Of a stretch of 64,000 nt of DNA, positions 35,586 through 44,406 are shown one piece after another. Each line of letters starts with the position of its first letter. Within the stretch, counting starts at the first letter, position 1. The position numbers and the translations under genes are program-made. This stretch comes from Hymenobacter piscis (GTDB lineage Bacteria; Bacteroidota; Bacteroidia; Cytophagales; Hymenobacteraceae), in NCBI RefSeq assembly GCF_018760735.1, contig NZ_JAHHZN010000013.1:46461-110460 (forward strand), given 5' to 3'. The notes under the pieces are model-generated. The model was given only the letters and a program-made list of their open reading frames with translations. It did no database searches and had not been told where the DNA came from.

Positions 35586-36005
35586 TTAGGCGGGCAGCGC
35601 GTCGTGGCGGGCCTGCACGGCCGCAATGGCGCCGGTGAGCAGGGCCACCTGGGCGTCAATCTGGTCGGCGTCTACGTCGGCGAGGAAGGCGGCGGCCCCG
35701 CCGCTGCCGGCGCTGCGGTTTTGCAGCTTGGCTTTCTGGTAATTGGCCGTCAGGAGCTGGTTCTGGTAGCGCTGGCGGTCCGTAGCCGAGAGGTCGGGGC
35801 GGGCCAGCTGGTCGGTAAGATAATTGACCTGGTTGGTGGCGGAGGCCAGGCGGGTGGCCACCGAAGCTTCGGTGCGGCCTTCGCGGCGTTCCTGGAAGGC
35901 CAGGTTCTGGTCGCGGTTCTGGTAGCCGTCGAGTTCGGCTTCCAGACTGGCCTTGGCCGTCAGGCACTGCGCCCGGTTTTGGAGGGTGTTCACATCGTAC
36001 GCCAT
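35586..36005 (-). CDS. Coiled-coil hypothetical protein
   Basis: 139 residues, all helical: LQNRAQCLTAKASLEAELDG, ATRLASATNQVNYLTDQLAR, IDAQVALLTGAIAAVQARHD. No signal peptide or known motif. Charged heptad-like patterns suggest a coiled coil. It has its own terminator-like hairpin and stands alone. Function unknown. Confidence 0.65.
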   Translation of the reverse strand: MAYDVNTLQNRAQCLTAKASLEAELDGYQNRDQNLAFQERREGRTEASVATRLASATNQVNYLTDQLARPDLSATDRQRYQNQLLTANYQKAKLQNRSAGSGGAAAFLADVDADQIDAQVALLTGAIAAVQARHDALPA

Positions 36006-36122
36006 AAGTAACGGAAAACTGATAAAGGGTTAGAAAAACATGACACGCCAAAACTAGCAGTATAAGGCAGTTACGCAACTGGGGCCCCTGTTTTTTTCGG
36101 GCGGTGCCCCCGGCCCGGGCCC

Positions 36123-36722
36123 CTACCCGGCCAGCAGCCCGGCGAGGGCCGCCGCTTCGGCTTCGAGGGCTTCGGCGCGCAGGCGCAGCAGGTGGTAGCG
36201 GGCGCTCAGGTCGGGCGGGAGCCGGGTGGGGCGGGCCGCGAGCCAGCGGTGGCGGTGCCAGGTCAGCCACGCGGGCCAGTCGGTGGCCGGGTCGGGCTCG
36301 GTGGCGGGGTCGGGCGGCAGGGCGGCCCGCAGCCCCGGCAGGGCGGCCGCCCAGCGGGCGGCGGCGGTGGCCTGCTGTTGCAGGGGTGCCAGCTGGCGGC
36401 GCAGCTGGCGGGCCCGGTGCCGGCACTCGTCGAGGCGGGCTTCGAGCGGGGCGGCTTCGGGCGGGGCCAGGGCCGGCACTTCGGGCGGGGCAGAGGCCGG
36501 GCGCAGCAAACCGGGCGCCGGGGCGGCTTCAGATGCAGCGGGCAGCAGGGCTACCAGCGGGGCTAAAGCTTGTTCAACAGCCATGTTTGGCAGCCGTTCC
36601 CCCGAGGCCAGCCGACTTAGCTGGGTGGGGTCGATGTGCAGGTATTGAGCCAGCTGGTAGTTTTTCAGCCCCAGATAGGCACATAAGTCAGCCAACCAGG
36701 AGGCAGCAGGGGGACGTGCCAT
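36123..36722 (-). CDS. Helix-turn-helix protein with long helical tail
   Basis: 199 residues. Residues 7-50 form an XRE-like HTH: LADLCAYLGLKNYQLAQYLHIDPTQLSRLASGERLPN. The rest is a long Ala/Arg/Leu-rich helical region with coiled-coil character (CRHRARQLRRQLAPLQQQ), perhaps for dimerisation. Its start codon lies next to a duplicated TGTCAAGAA/TTCTTGACA operator-like array (36727-36807), which suggests autoregulation. It faces the restriction-modification genes divergently, so it could control them, although its GC-rich codon use looks native while theirs does not. Confidence 0.65.
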   Translation of the reverse strand: MARPPAASWLADLCAYLGLKNYQLAQYLHIDPTQLSRLASGERLPNMAVEQALAPLVALLPAASEAAPAPGLLRPASAPPEVPALAPPEAAPLEARLDECRHRARQLRRQLAPLQQQATAAARWAAALPGLRAALPPDPATEPDPATDWPAWLTWHRHRWLAARPTRLPPDLSARYHLLRLRAEALEAEAAALAGLLAG

Positions 36723-36726
36723 ACTT

Positions 36727-36807
36727 TGTCAAGAACACAGCTTTAAAAGTATAAATTCTTGACAAAGAACGGCAAGAATTTTATATAAACAGTTTTTATT
36801 CTTGACA
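36727..36807. promoter_or_regulatory. Duplicated inverted-repeat operator-like array and TTGACA/TATATA promoter
   Basis: Four half-sites: TGTCAAGAA (36727-36735), TTCTTGACA (36756-36764), CGGCAAGAA (36770-36778), TTCTTGACA (36799-36807). They form two inverted pairs with exactly 20 bp between arms and a 43-bp step. The second half-site also contains TTGACA (36759-36764), followed after 17 bp by TATATA (36782-36787): an E. coli-type promoter pointing at the methyltransferase gene. Confidence 0.6.
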
Positions 36808-36998
36808 GAACTCTTGGCTATGGTTATCCGAGCATCAGTTTATTGTATCCAAGGCACTGGAGTATGGCTTTGGTGCAGTGCGAGTTGAAGAAAAAGAACG
36901 AGAACTGACTGATAAATATGTTAGCATAATCAGGCAGGGGGAAGAAGAGAAAGTACATAGGTGTATACCTTTGACTTAGACAAACATTGCCACACTCA

Positions 36999-38144
36999 AT
37001 GAAAGCATTAGAATTGTTCGCCGGAGGTGGCGGTTTAGCCATGGCTCTCAGCCAGACTGGTTTTGAAACGGCGCATGTTGTAGAGTGGGACCGTTGGGCA
37101 TGTGATACACTATCGCGCAATAAGGCCTTACTGAAATGCCGGCACCAAGGACCAATCCAACCAACCGACATTCGGTCAATAAATTTTCATGGGTTTGAGG
37201 GGAAGGTAGATATTGTAACGGGCGGTCCCCCTTGCCAACCGTTCTCTCTTGGCGGTAAACATCAGGCCTACGATGACCGTCGCGACATGTTTCCACAGGC
37301 CATACGCGCCCTGCGCGAGACCAAACCAAAAGCATTCATGTTTGAGAATGTTAAGGGTTTGACACGGGCATCCTTCCAATTCTACCTCGAGTATATCCAG
37401 CTACAGCTGGCGTACCCAGCTATTGAGAAGCGGGATAATGAAGATTGGACAGACCATCGCCGACGCTTAGAGCAGCATCACACTGCCAACCATGAAACGG
37501 ATTTGGAGTATCGTGTTATTCCTCGATTAGTGAACGCCGCCGATTATGGTGTGCCTCAGCGACGGGAGCGTTTGATTATTGTAGGGATTCGGGCTGATTT
37601 AAATCTGGAGTGGCATTTTCCTGTGGCGACGCATAGTATAGAAGCCTTGGTGAATGACCAATGGAATGGCACCTATTGGGAACGTCATGGCATTAACCCA
37701 CGCACTCAACTACTTGAGATGCCCTTCGTGCGTGCTGCGCTGAAACGACCTGAGCTTATCCCACTACAACCCTGGAAAACCACGCGCGATGCCATCTGCG
37801 ATTTACAGCAAGTCGCATTTTCTACGCTGCCGAATCATGAGTACCGAGCAGGAGCAAAATCCTATCCCGGTCATACCGGCAGTGATTTGGATTTACCCTC
37901 TAAGACACTCAAAGCAGGGGTTCATGGGGTACCAGGCGGCGAAAATATGTTCGTCAAGGACGATGGAACCGTCCGTTACTTCACAGCACGTGAGGCGGCC
38001 CGCATTCAATCTTTCCCCGATAACTATGTATTTGAAGGCGCATGGTCAGAGGCTATGCGACAAATTGGTAATGCAGTTCCCGTAGATCTTGCTGCGGTCG
38101 TTACCCGACAGCTCTTCCATGATCTTTCATCCGTCACTGTTTAA
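36999..38144 (+). CDS. DNA (cytosine-5) methyltransferase of an Eco29kI-like system
   Basis: 381 residues from ATG 36999 (a TTG at 36987 is less likely). C5-methyltransferase motifs are complete: I (ELFAGGGGLAMALSQTGF), IV with catalytic Cys79 in GGPPCQPFS, VI (ENVKGL), VIII (QRRERLIIVG), and IX/X (ARIQSFPDNY, QIGNAVP). It protects host DNA by methylating the restriction site. Base composition is clearly lower in GC than its neighbours, with AT-ending codons, so the gene was probably acquired by transfer. The endonuclease gene overlaps its 3' end by 26 bp. The target CCGCGG is inferred from the endonuclease family. Confidence 0.93.
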   Translation: MKALELFAGGGGLAMALSQTGFETAHVVEWDRWACDTLSRNKALLKCRHQGPIQPTDIRSINFHGFEGKVDIVTGGPPCQPFSLGGKHQAYDDRRDMFPQAIRALRETKPKAFMFENVKGLTRASFQFYLEYIQLQLAYPAIEKRDNEDWTDHRRRLEQHHTANHETDLEYRVIPRLVNAADYGVPQRRERLIIVGIRADLNLEWHFPVATHSIEALVNDQWNGTYWERHGINPRTQLLEMPFVRAALKRPELIPLQPWKTTRDAICDLQQVAFSTLPNHEYRAGAKSYPGHTGSDLDLPSKTLKAGVHGVPGGENMFVKDDGTVRYFTAREAARIQSFPDNYVFEGAWSEAMRQIGNAVPVDLAAVVTRQLFHDLSSVTV

Positions 38145-38784
38145 CCTGCTTTTCCCTGTGTATAACCCACTTGACATTAAAAATCTTGGCAAAAGTATTA
38201 CGGAGGCTTTGTTAGAACAGCCTATCCATCGGTTGAGTGAGTTGAATTCATTCACCGGAGCTGGTGTGTATGTAATCTACTACAATGGTACACATCCGCT
38301 CTACACCCGCGAAGCAGCTGGTTTGCCAGAAGATGCGGCGAAAGTGCCGATTTATGTAGGCAAAGCGGTAGCCAAAGGAGCCCGTAAAGGGGTAATCAAT
38401 GTTACTGGTACCGAAAGCCGGGCTCTTTATGACCGCTTAACAGAGCACCTGGAATCTATCGAAGCAGGCGGTGACCTTGACCCATCGGATTTCACCTGCC
38501 GTTATCTGGCCGTAGACGCTATCTGGATTCCATTGGGCGAGTCCTTACTGATCAATATGTTTCATCCTATTTGGAATGTCACGATTGATGGATTCGGCAA
38601 CCACGACCCTGGTAGCGGGCGCTACAAATCCAAAAAATCGAAGTGGGACATTATTCACCCAGGGCGAGAGTGGGCCAAAAAACTAACCGGAGTTGTGCTG
38701 AGCCGGGAAGAAACCATCGCCCGGATATCAGAGGTGAAGCAGGCCAGCCCCCGCAGGAAAAAAAAGCCGAAGGGCGATAACTAA
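38119..38784 (+). CDS. Eco29kI-type GIY-YIG restriction endonuclease
   Basis: 221 residues from ATG 38119 (a TTG at 38089 is an alternative). Residues matching the known Eco29kI active site appear in order and nearly at the same numbers: Tyr51 (GVYVIYY), Tyr79 (IYVGK), Arg106 and His110 (DRLTEH), Glu141 (LGESLLIN) and Asn153 (HPIWN). Eco29kI cuts CCGCGG; this enzyme is expected to do the same or similar. It overlaps the methyltransferase gene by 26 bp, which should couple their expression. A basic tail (RRKKKPKG) may touch DNA. Codon use is foreign to the window. Confidence 0.9.
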   Translation: MIFHPSLFNLLFPVYNPLDIKNLGKSITEALLEQPIHRLSELNSFTGAGVYVIYYNGTHPLYTREAAGLPEDAAKVPIYVGKAVAKGARKGVINVTGTESRALYDRLTEHLESIEAGGDLDPSDFTCRYLAVDAIWIPLGESLLINMFHPIWNVTIDGFGNHDPGSGRYKSKKSKWDIIHPGREWAKKLTGVVLSREETIARISEVKQASPRRKKKPKGDN

Positions 38785-38805
38785 CTGCGCTACACCGGCA
38801 GCCGC

Positions 38806-40182
38806 TCACAGCCGCTCCCGCACCAGCGTGAGCACGCGCTCCATTTCGCGGCGGATTTCGCCGGTGGGCACCACGTAGCCGTTGTTGAAGAAGCTGAAGG
38901 CCACCAGCCGGCCCGAGCGGGTGCGCAGGTAGCCGGCCAGGTTGTGGGTGTTGGTGAGGGTGCCGGTTTTGCCCCAGAGCCAGGGGCCGGATTTGCCGCC
39001 CGGATAGGCCCGGCGCAACGTGCCCTGTCCGCCCCCGGCCGCCAGCAGACTCAGCAGCCGGGCCTCCGGAATCTGCTGGTGCAGCAGCAGCAGCACGGCC
39101 GTGAGGCTGCGGGGTGTGAGCAGGTTGAGGCGCGAGAGGCCCGAGCCATCCACCCACTGCGGGGCATCGGGCAGGGTACGCAGGTGGCGGGCCTGCATCA
39201 GCCGGATGGCGCGGGCCGAACTCAGCGAGTCGGGGCCCAGAGCCGAGGAACACATAAGCAGCAACTGCTCGGCCAGGAAATTATCACTCACCCGAATCAT
39301 GCGGCGGTAGAGCGAATCGACGGGCAGGCCGCGCAGGGTGCGCACCGAGTCCTGGGCCCGCAGGCGCAGCGGGGCGGGCAGCACCGGGCGGCGCAGCGTA
39401 TCCTGGAGCAGCTGGAGCAGCAGGCCGGGGCTGGTCCGGAAGGGCACCTCATCCACCCAGCGGCGGGCGGCCGCAAACACCAGAAACCGGTTTTCCTCGG
39501 GCAGGCGGCGTACGTGGTCCTGGGCCGGGTTGGGCAGCGCGGGCGGGGCGGGGGCGGTCAGGGGCCGGAAGAAGGCCGGCAGCACCCGCGGGGCCTGCGG
39601 GGCGGGGCGGCCGTAGAAGCGCACCGTGTTGCCGTAGATGGGCAAGGGGCCGCGCTCGGGCTGGAAGTAGTAGCCGTAATCGTCCCAGCTCCAGCCGGGG
39701 CCGAAGGCGGGCGGGGCAGGCACGGCGGCGTAGAACAGCTGTTCGGGTCGGGCTTTCAGGAACTCGAAGGCCCGGCGCGAAGGCACGTCGCCGTGGAGCA
39801 GGGTCGGGTCGCCGGTGCCCCAGAACAGGAGCGTGTCGGGGCGCAGCACGTAGCGGAGGCTGGGCAGCGAATCGGGCAGCAGCTTCAGGCCGGCGTAGAG
39901 GCTCAGCAGCTTCAGGGTGCTGGCCGGCGTGAAGTAGCGTTCCTCGTTGAGCCCGAACAGCTGCTGGCCCGTGGCCACGTCCACCAGGCTCACGCCCACC
40001 TGGTGGTGGCGCAGCACCGCCGATTCGCGCAGCTGCTCCGTGAGCCAGGCGGGGTTGGGCGCCGGGCGCGGCGGCCCGGCAGCGGGGGAGGCCGGCTGGG
40101 CGGCCAGCGCCAGGGGGAGCAGGCACGGCAGCAGGCACGGCAGCAGCAGAACGAGGCGGCGAATCAGGTTAAGAAGCAACAT
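38806..40182 (-). CDS. dacB: D-alanyl-D-alanine carboxypeptidase/endopeptidase (PBP4, S13)
   Basis: 458 residues from ATG 40182 (the frame is open upstream but without a signal). The signal peptide has repeated LLPC units (LLLPCLLPCLLPLALA). S13 active-site motifs: STLK at 88-91, SDN in IRVSDNFLAEQ, and KTG in WGKTGTLTNTHNL. Such enzymes trim or cut cross-links in peptidoglycan in the periplasm. The insert domains between SxxK and SDN are shortened compared with E. coli PBP4, as is usual in Bacteroidota. It is divergent to the gene at 40415. Confidence 0.9.
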   Translation of the reverse strand: MLLLNLIRRLVLLLPCLLPCLLPLALAAQPASPAAGPPRPAPNPAWLTEQLRESAVLRHHQVGVSLVDVATGQQLFGLNEERYFTPASTLKLLSLYAGLKLLPDSLPSLRYVLRPDTLLFWGTGDPTLLHGDVPSRRAFEFLKARPEQLFYAAVPAPPAFGPGWSWDDYGYYFQPERGPLPIYGNTVRFYGRPAPQAPRVLPAFFRPLTAPAPPALPNPAQDHVRRLPEENRFLVFAAARRWVDEVPFRTSPGLLLQLLQDTLRRPVLPAPLRLRAQDSVRTLRGLPVDSLYRRMIRVSDNFLAEQLLLMCSSALGPDSLSSARAIRLMQARHLRTLPDAPQWVDGSGLSRLNLLTPRSLTAVLLLLHQQIPEARLLSLLAAGGGQGTLRRAYPGGKSGPWLWGKTGTLTNTHNLAGYLRTRSGRLVAFSFFNNGYVVPTGEIRREMERVLTLVRERL

Positions 40183-40414
40183 ACTGCCCGCAAGTTGGGC
40201 AATAGCAGGCGAAACCGGACATTTATTTCGGCGACGGACTGCCGGTGCCGGCGCCTGGCAACCGACCGGTACATCAGGCCAGTGGTATATAGCAGGGCGC
40301 TTTTTCACGTCGTTTTCCCGGTTTTTTTTCCTGGCCGGGTTAAACCCGACGGCGCAATGGGCTTCTATGCCTCCGGAAACCGGCCGGATGCGCCGCCTTA
40401 TTCAGCCCCTTGTG

Positions 40415-41299
40415 ATGAAAGCACTTCTTTTCTCGGCCCTGCTCGCGGGCGGCCTGCTCCTGTCGGACACCCCGGCCACCTTCGCCCAGACTGCCCCCGG
40501 CCCGGCAACGGCCGATGCCCGCCCGGCCCACCGCGAGGCCCGGGCCTACGTGCAACAGCACGTGCTGCCCGCCGTGCGGGAGCAGCGCCGCCAGCTTGAA
40601 AGCCGGCTCACCTCCGCCGACCGGGCCCAGCTGGCCATTTACCGCACCCAGCTGCGCGAAGTCCGGGAAAAAGCCCACGCCCTGCGTCAGGCGGGGCGGC
40701 CGGCGGCCAGCACTGCCGCCACGCCCGGTGCCCGCCCCGCCCTCTCCGAGGCCCAGCAGCAGCAGCTTCAGCAGCTGCGCACCGAAACCAAGAGCATCCT
40801 GGCCAACGTGCAGGCGCTGGCCCAGAAGTACACCCCCGACATCAACCGCCTGACCCAGGCCCTCAAGCCCCGGCAGGAGAAGTGGGCCACCGACCTGCGC
40901 GCCATTGGCGCCAAGGGCCAGGCGGAAACCGCCGCCCGCCCGGGCCGGCACCACCGGCGCGGCGGGCCCCTGGAGCGCCTGCTGCGCCCCGCGGCCTTCC
41001 TGCTCCTCGACCCCAATGCCCCGGCACCGGCCCCGAAAGCCCGGGCCGGCAGCCAGGTGTATCCCAACCCCGCCAGCGCCACCACCCAGCTCGCCTACGA
41101 GGTAACCAAGGCCGGGGCCGTAACGGTGGAACTGCTCGACGGCCGGGGCAACACCCTGCGCACCGTGGCCCGGGACGACCGGCAGGATAAGGGCCCGCAC
41201 ACCCTGGCCGTGGACGTGGCCGATTTGCCCGCGGGCATTTACTTTTTCAAAATCACGACCCGCGCCGGCGTTGAAACGCGCCGGTTTGTAAAAGAATAA
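40415..41299 (+). CDS. Helical secreted protein with type IX secretion tail
   Basis: 294 residues; ATG 40415 gives a signal peptide (MKALLFSALLAGGLLLS) and ATG 40388 is an alternative. Residues about 35-170 are helical and rich in Gln, Arg and Leu (REQRRQLESRLTSADRAQL, SEAQQQQLQQLRTETKSILA), somewhat like periplasmic helical-hairpin proteins. A basic linker follows, and the last 80 residues (VYPNPASATTQLAYEV to GVETRRFVKE) form a type A C-terminal sorting domain. It should be exported by the type IX system. Function unknown. Confidence 0.78.
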   Translation: MKALLFSALLAGGLLLSDTPATFAQTAPGPATADARPAHREARAYVQQHVLPAVREQRRQLESRLTSADRAQLAIYRTQLREVREKAHALRQAGRPAASTAATPGARPALSEAQQQQLQQLRTETKSILANVQALAQKYTPDINRLTQALKPRQEKWATDLRAIGAKGQAETAARPGRHHRRGGPLERLLRPAAFLLLDPNAPAPAPKARAGSQVYPNPASATTQLAYEVTKAGAVTVELLDGRGNTLRTVARDDRQDKGPHTLAVDVADLPAGIYFFKITTRAGVETRRFVKE

Positions 41300-41340
41300 T
41301 CCCGGTCGGCCCACTAACGGGGCCGGTTCGGACGTTCCGG

Positions 41341-41372
41341 AAGCGGACCCGTTGGCGCGGGTCCGCTTTTTT
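41341..41372 (+). terminator. Rho-independent terminator
   Basis: AAGCGGACCCG (41341-41351) pairs with CGGGTCCGCTT (41358-41368), loop 6, followed by a run of T to 41372. It ends the transcript of the preceding secreted-protein gene. Confidence 0.85.
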
Positions 41373-41396
41373 GTGGGCGGCCCGCCCGCCCCCTGC

Positions 41397-41404
41397 TATC
41401 TTTA
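41397..41404 (+). promoter_or_regulatory. -7 promoter word TATCTTTA, near-leaderless
   Basis: TATCTTTA-CGCCCT-ATG: six bases between the word and the lipoprotein start, the same spacing as at ggt (24140). The word comes just after a terminator, so the gene has its own promoter. Confidence 0.55.
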
Positions 41405-41410
41405 CGCCCT

Positions 41411-41971
41411 ATGCTGCGCACGTTTTCTACCTGGTTCTGCCTTCTTCTGACTTCGGCCCTGCTGGCGGCCTGCTGCGGCTCCACGGCCTGCGAGTGCAAC
41501 GACACCTACGCCGACGCCATCGGATTCAACTTCAGCCCTGATACTACGGGCACGGCGCCGGCCGGCTTCCAAGTGGCCGAAATTGATACCGTCTTCCTGA
41601 TCCGGGTGCCGCTCGATACGGCCCAGCGCCCCCGGGCCGACACCGTGCAGATTGTACGCGCCAAGGCCCGCGTGTTCACCCAGCCCGTTATCCTCAACAA
41701 CACCACGCCCTTCACCCAGGCCGGCAACCGCAAGCTCGACCAGTACCGCTACCAGCTCTACCTGGCCAAAACCCGCACGGCCAAACAACATACCTTCGAC
41801 TACTACCTTGATAAGGTGGAGCTGACCACCGTGTACCGGGCCGATGGCTGCTGCACCTGCTTCGACAACATCAACAAAGTGGTGTACGTGAACGGCAGCC
41901 TCGCCCCCACCAACCTCACCGACGTTGACCGGCGCAACCAGCTCGGCCTCCTGGACGTGCGGCGGCGGTAA
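41411..41971 (+). CDS. Predicted lipoprotein with cysteine pairs
   Basis: 186 residues. The signal ends in ALLAAC with the lipidated Cys21, followed by CGSTACECN. A late CCTCF motif (residue about 144) adds more cysteines, so disulfides or metal binding are possible. The rest is predicted beta-rich (TVFLIRVPLD, RYQLYLAK, VELTTVYRADG). No family is recognised. It has its own promoter and precedes the GAF-protein gene by about 100 bp. Confidence 0.68.
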   Translation: MLRTFSTWFCLLLTSALLAACCGSTACECNDTYADAIGFNFSPDTTGTAPAGFQVAEIDTVFLIRVPLDTAQRPRADTVQIVRAKARVFTQPVILNNTTPFTQAGNRKLDQYRYQLYLAKTRTAKQHTFDYYLDKVELTTVYRADGCCTCFDNINKVVYVNGSLAPTNLTDVDRRNQLGLLDVRRR

Positions 41972-42069
41972 GCACAACCGTAAACACGTCCGGCGGGGCC
42001 GCGGCGCCGTATAGCTTCCTACTTGCGCGGCCGGTTTCGGCCGGTACCGCGCCCAGATTGTTTGCCGCT

Positions 42070-44406
42070 ATGTTGAAAGAAGCTACTCCCACCGTTTCGC
42101 CCACGTTTCCCTTCCGCACCACGCTCAGCCTGGAGCCCCTGATTGCGTACTGGAAAGCCGGCGAAGAATCCCAGAATCAGGGCATTGCCCTGCTCTCCCG
42201 CTCGGTGGGCGCCCAGGTGGCCGCTGCCGACTGGGCCCGCGGCCCCATCACCGACCTGCAGCTGCTCGAGTGCAACTGCGACCTGGTGGAAACGCTCATG
42301 CTGGCCGTATTCCCGCCCGCCTCCTTCCCCACCGATATTGTGGGGGCGGTGGCGCCGTTTCAGCGCCACAGCTTCTACCACACGCCGCGTTTTGCCGAGG
42401 TGCTGCTCAACAACGCCCACATCATCAAGCAGCCGCTCAACATCACGATGCCGCAGCTGGAGATGTACATGACCCGCATGGCCTACCAGCTGATTCTGGA
42501 AAAGGTGTACGGGGTGCAGCTCCCGCTGCAGGGCAGCATCATTTTCACCGTGCCCGATTACAGCATCGGCCTTTACCGCCATTACAGCGTCGATTTCAAC
42601 TCCACGTTTCTGGAAGTGAAGGTGGTGGGCGAAAAGCCCGAGCTCAGCCCCGAGCAGCTCGACTTCCTGAGCCGCAACCCCCAGCGCACCGATTTGTGGC
42701 TGGCCCAGCTCCCGCCCGAGCACTTCGTGCTCGAGGGCTTCAACATCCTGCACCTGGTGGACGTGACGGAGCAGGAAATCCTGTCGGAGCTGAAATACGA
42801 CCTGCTGGAGCGCGACGTGCTGCAGGCCTCCGACCGCCTGGAGCAGATTCAGGAAAAGCTGCGGGTGCTCTTCGGCAAGCCCTTTCTGCAGCTCGGCATT
42901 GCCGCCTACGACGAGAAGAAGCGCGCTTTCGTGGATTTCGGCCGCAAAATCAACCACAGCTTCCTCACCAAGCAGCTCCATAACCCCGACGCCAGCTCCG
43001 GCTTCCGCCAGATTTACGGCCGCCTCTGGGCCGACCGCCGCCCCCTGGTGCTCGAAGACGTGGAGCAGGCCGACATCCCGGAAGATCTGCGCGAGCAGAT
43101 CCTGAGCCTGGGCATCCGCTCGGCCATCCTGGCCCTGCTGCCCTACGGCGACGACACGGTGGGTTTGCTGGAGCTGGGTTCGCCCAACGTGGGGGAGCTC
43201 AACGAGTTCAGCCTCGAGAACGTAAACCAGTTCCTGCCCCTGTTCGCGGTGGCCGTGAAACGCAACGCCGAGGACATCGAAACCCGGGTGCAGGCCATTG
43301 TGAAGGAGAAGTTCACGGCCATTCACCCCACCATGGAGTGGCGCTTCACCGATGCCGCCCAGAACCTGCTCCAGAAGCTGGAAGACGGCAACCGCCAGGC
43401 CGAAATGGAGGACATCGTCTTCCACGACGTGTACCCGCTGCACGGCTCGAGCGACATCCGGGGCAGTAGCACGGCCCGTAACGAGGCCATCCAGGGCGAC
43501 CTGATTGAGCACCTCACCCTGGCTGGCAAGGTGCTCAAGAAGGCCTCCGAGTTTCAGCAGCTGCCCATCCTCGACGAGCTCAAGTTCTACGTGAGCAAGA
43601 ACCTGCGCCGCCTGCGCCAGGGCATCGTGAGCGGCGACGAGGTGAACATCTTCGAGTCCTTGCGCACCGAGATGGAGCCGCTGTTTGAGTACCTGGGCCA
43701 GAATACGGAGGAGCTGCGGCCCGTCATTGCCCAGTACTGGTCCCAGATTGACTCCGAGCTGGGCATCCTCTACAAGCGCCGCCGGGCCTTCGAGGAAAGC
43801 ACCACCCTGCTCAACGACGCCGTGGCCAACTACCTCGACGAGGAGGACGCCAAGGCCCAGGCCATGTTCCCGCACTACTTCCAGCGCTTCAAAACCGACG
43901 GCGTGGAGCACAACATCTACGTGGGCGCGGCCCTGGTCGAGGACAAGCCCTTCGACCTGGTGTTTCTCAAGAACCTGCGCCTCTGGCAGCTGCTCACGAT
44001 GGTGGAAATCACGCGCCGCACGGCCGCCCTCAAGGCTACGCTGCCCGTGCCCCTGGAAACCACCCAGCTCATCCTTATCCACAGCCAGCCCCTGAGCATC
44101 CGCTTCCGGCAGGATGAGCGCCAGTTCGACGTGGACGGGGCCTACAACATCCGCTACGAAATCATCAAGAAGCGCATCGACAAGGCCACCATCCTGGGCA
44201 CCGGCGAGCGGCTCACCCAGCCCGGCTACCTGGCCCTGGTGTACTCCCAGCAGCGCGAGGCCGACGAGTACCTCGAATACCTCGACTACCTCCAGGACCG
44301 CGGCCTGCTCGAACCCGAAATCGAGGAACTCGAGCTCGAAGAGCTCCAGGGCGCCAAAGGCCTCCTGGCCCTGCGGGTGAAGGTGAAGCTGGAGGTGATG
44401 AAGTGA
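42070..44406 (+). CDS. Large GAF-domain protein, signalling role unknown
   Basis: 778 residues from ATG 42070. A GAF-like domain lies at about 265-415 (PFLQLGIAAYDEKKRAF, SAILALLPYGDDTVGLLELGS). The flanking regions are mostly helical with no kinase, HTH or cyclase motifs. There is no signal peptide or membrane segment, so it is cytoplasmic. Proteins with this layout recur in Bacteroidota and are annotated only as GAF-containing. It could sense a small ligand and pass the signal through protein contacts; this is inference. Its last four codons lie inside the octamer array at 44393-44585. Confidence 0.68.
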   Translation: MLKEATPTVSPTFPFRTTLSLEPLIAYWKAGEESQNQGIALLSRSVGAQVAAADWARGPITDLQLLECNCDLVETLMLAVFPPASFPTDIVGAVAPFQRHSFYHTPRFAEVLLNNAHIIKQPLNITMPQLEMYMTRMAYQLILEKVYGVQLPLQGSIIFTVPDYSIGLYRHYSVDFNSTFLEVKVVGEKPELSPEQLDFLSRNPQRTDLWLAQLPPEHFVLEGFNILHLVDVTEQEILSELKYDLLERDVLQASDRLEQIQEKLRVLFGKPFLQLGIAAYDEKKRAFVDFGRKINHSFLTKQLHNPDASSGFRQIYGRLWADRRPLVLEDVEQADIPEDLREQILSLGIRSAILALLPYGDDTVGLLELGSPNVGELNEFSLENVNQFLPLFAVAVKRNAEDIETRVQAIVKEKFTAIHPTMEWRFTDAAQNLLQKLEDGNRQAEMEDIVFHDVYPLHGSSDIRGSSTARNEAIQGDLIEHLTLAGKVLKKASEFQQLPILDELKFYVSKNLRRLRQGIVSGDEVNIFESLRTEMEPLFEYLGQNTEELRPVIAQYWSQIDSELGILYKRRRAFEESTTLLNDAVANYLDEEDAKAQAMFPHYFQRFKTDGVEHNIYVGAALVEDKPFDLVFLKNLRLWQLLTMVEITRRTAALKATLPVPLETTQLILIHSQPLSIRFRQDERQFDVDGAYNIRYEIIKKRIDKATILGTGERLTQPGYLALVYSQQREADEYLEYLDYLQDRGLLEPEIEELELEELQGAKGLLALRVKVKLEVMK

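Noticed and set aside
36958..36972. AGGTGTATACCT as a control-protein box of the restriction system
   Set aside because: The symmetry is imperfect and it occurs once; the TTCTTGACA array is a better candidate.
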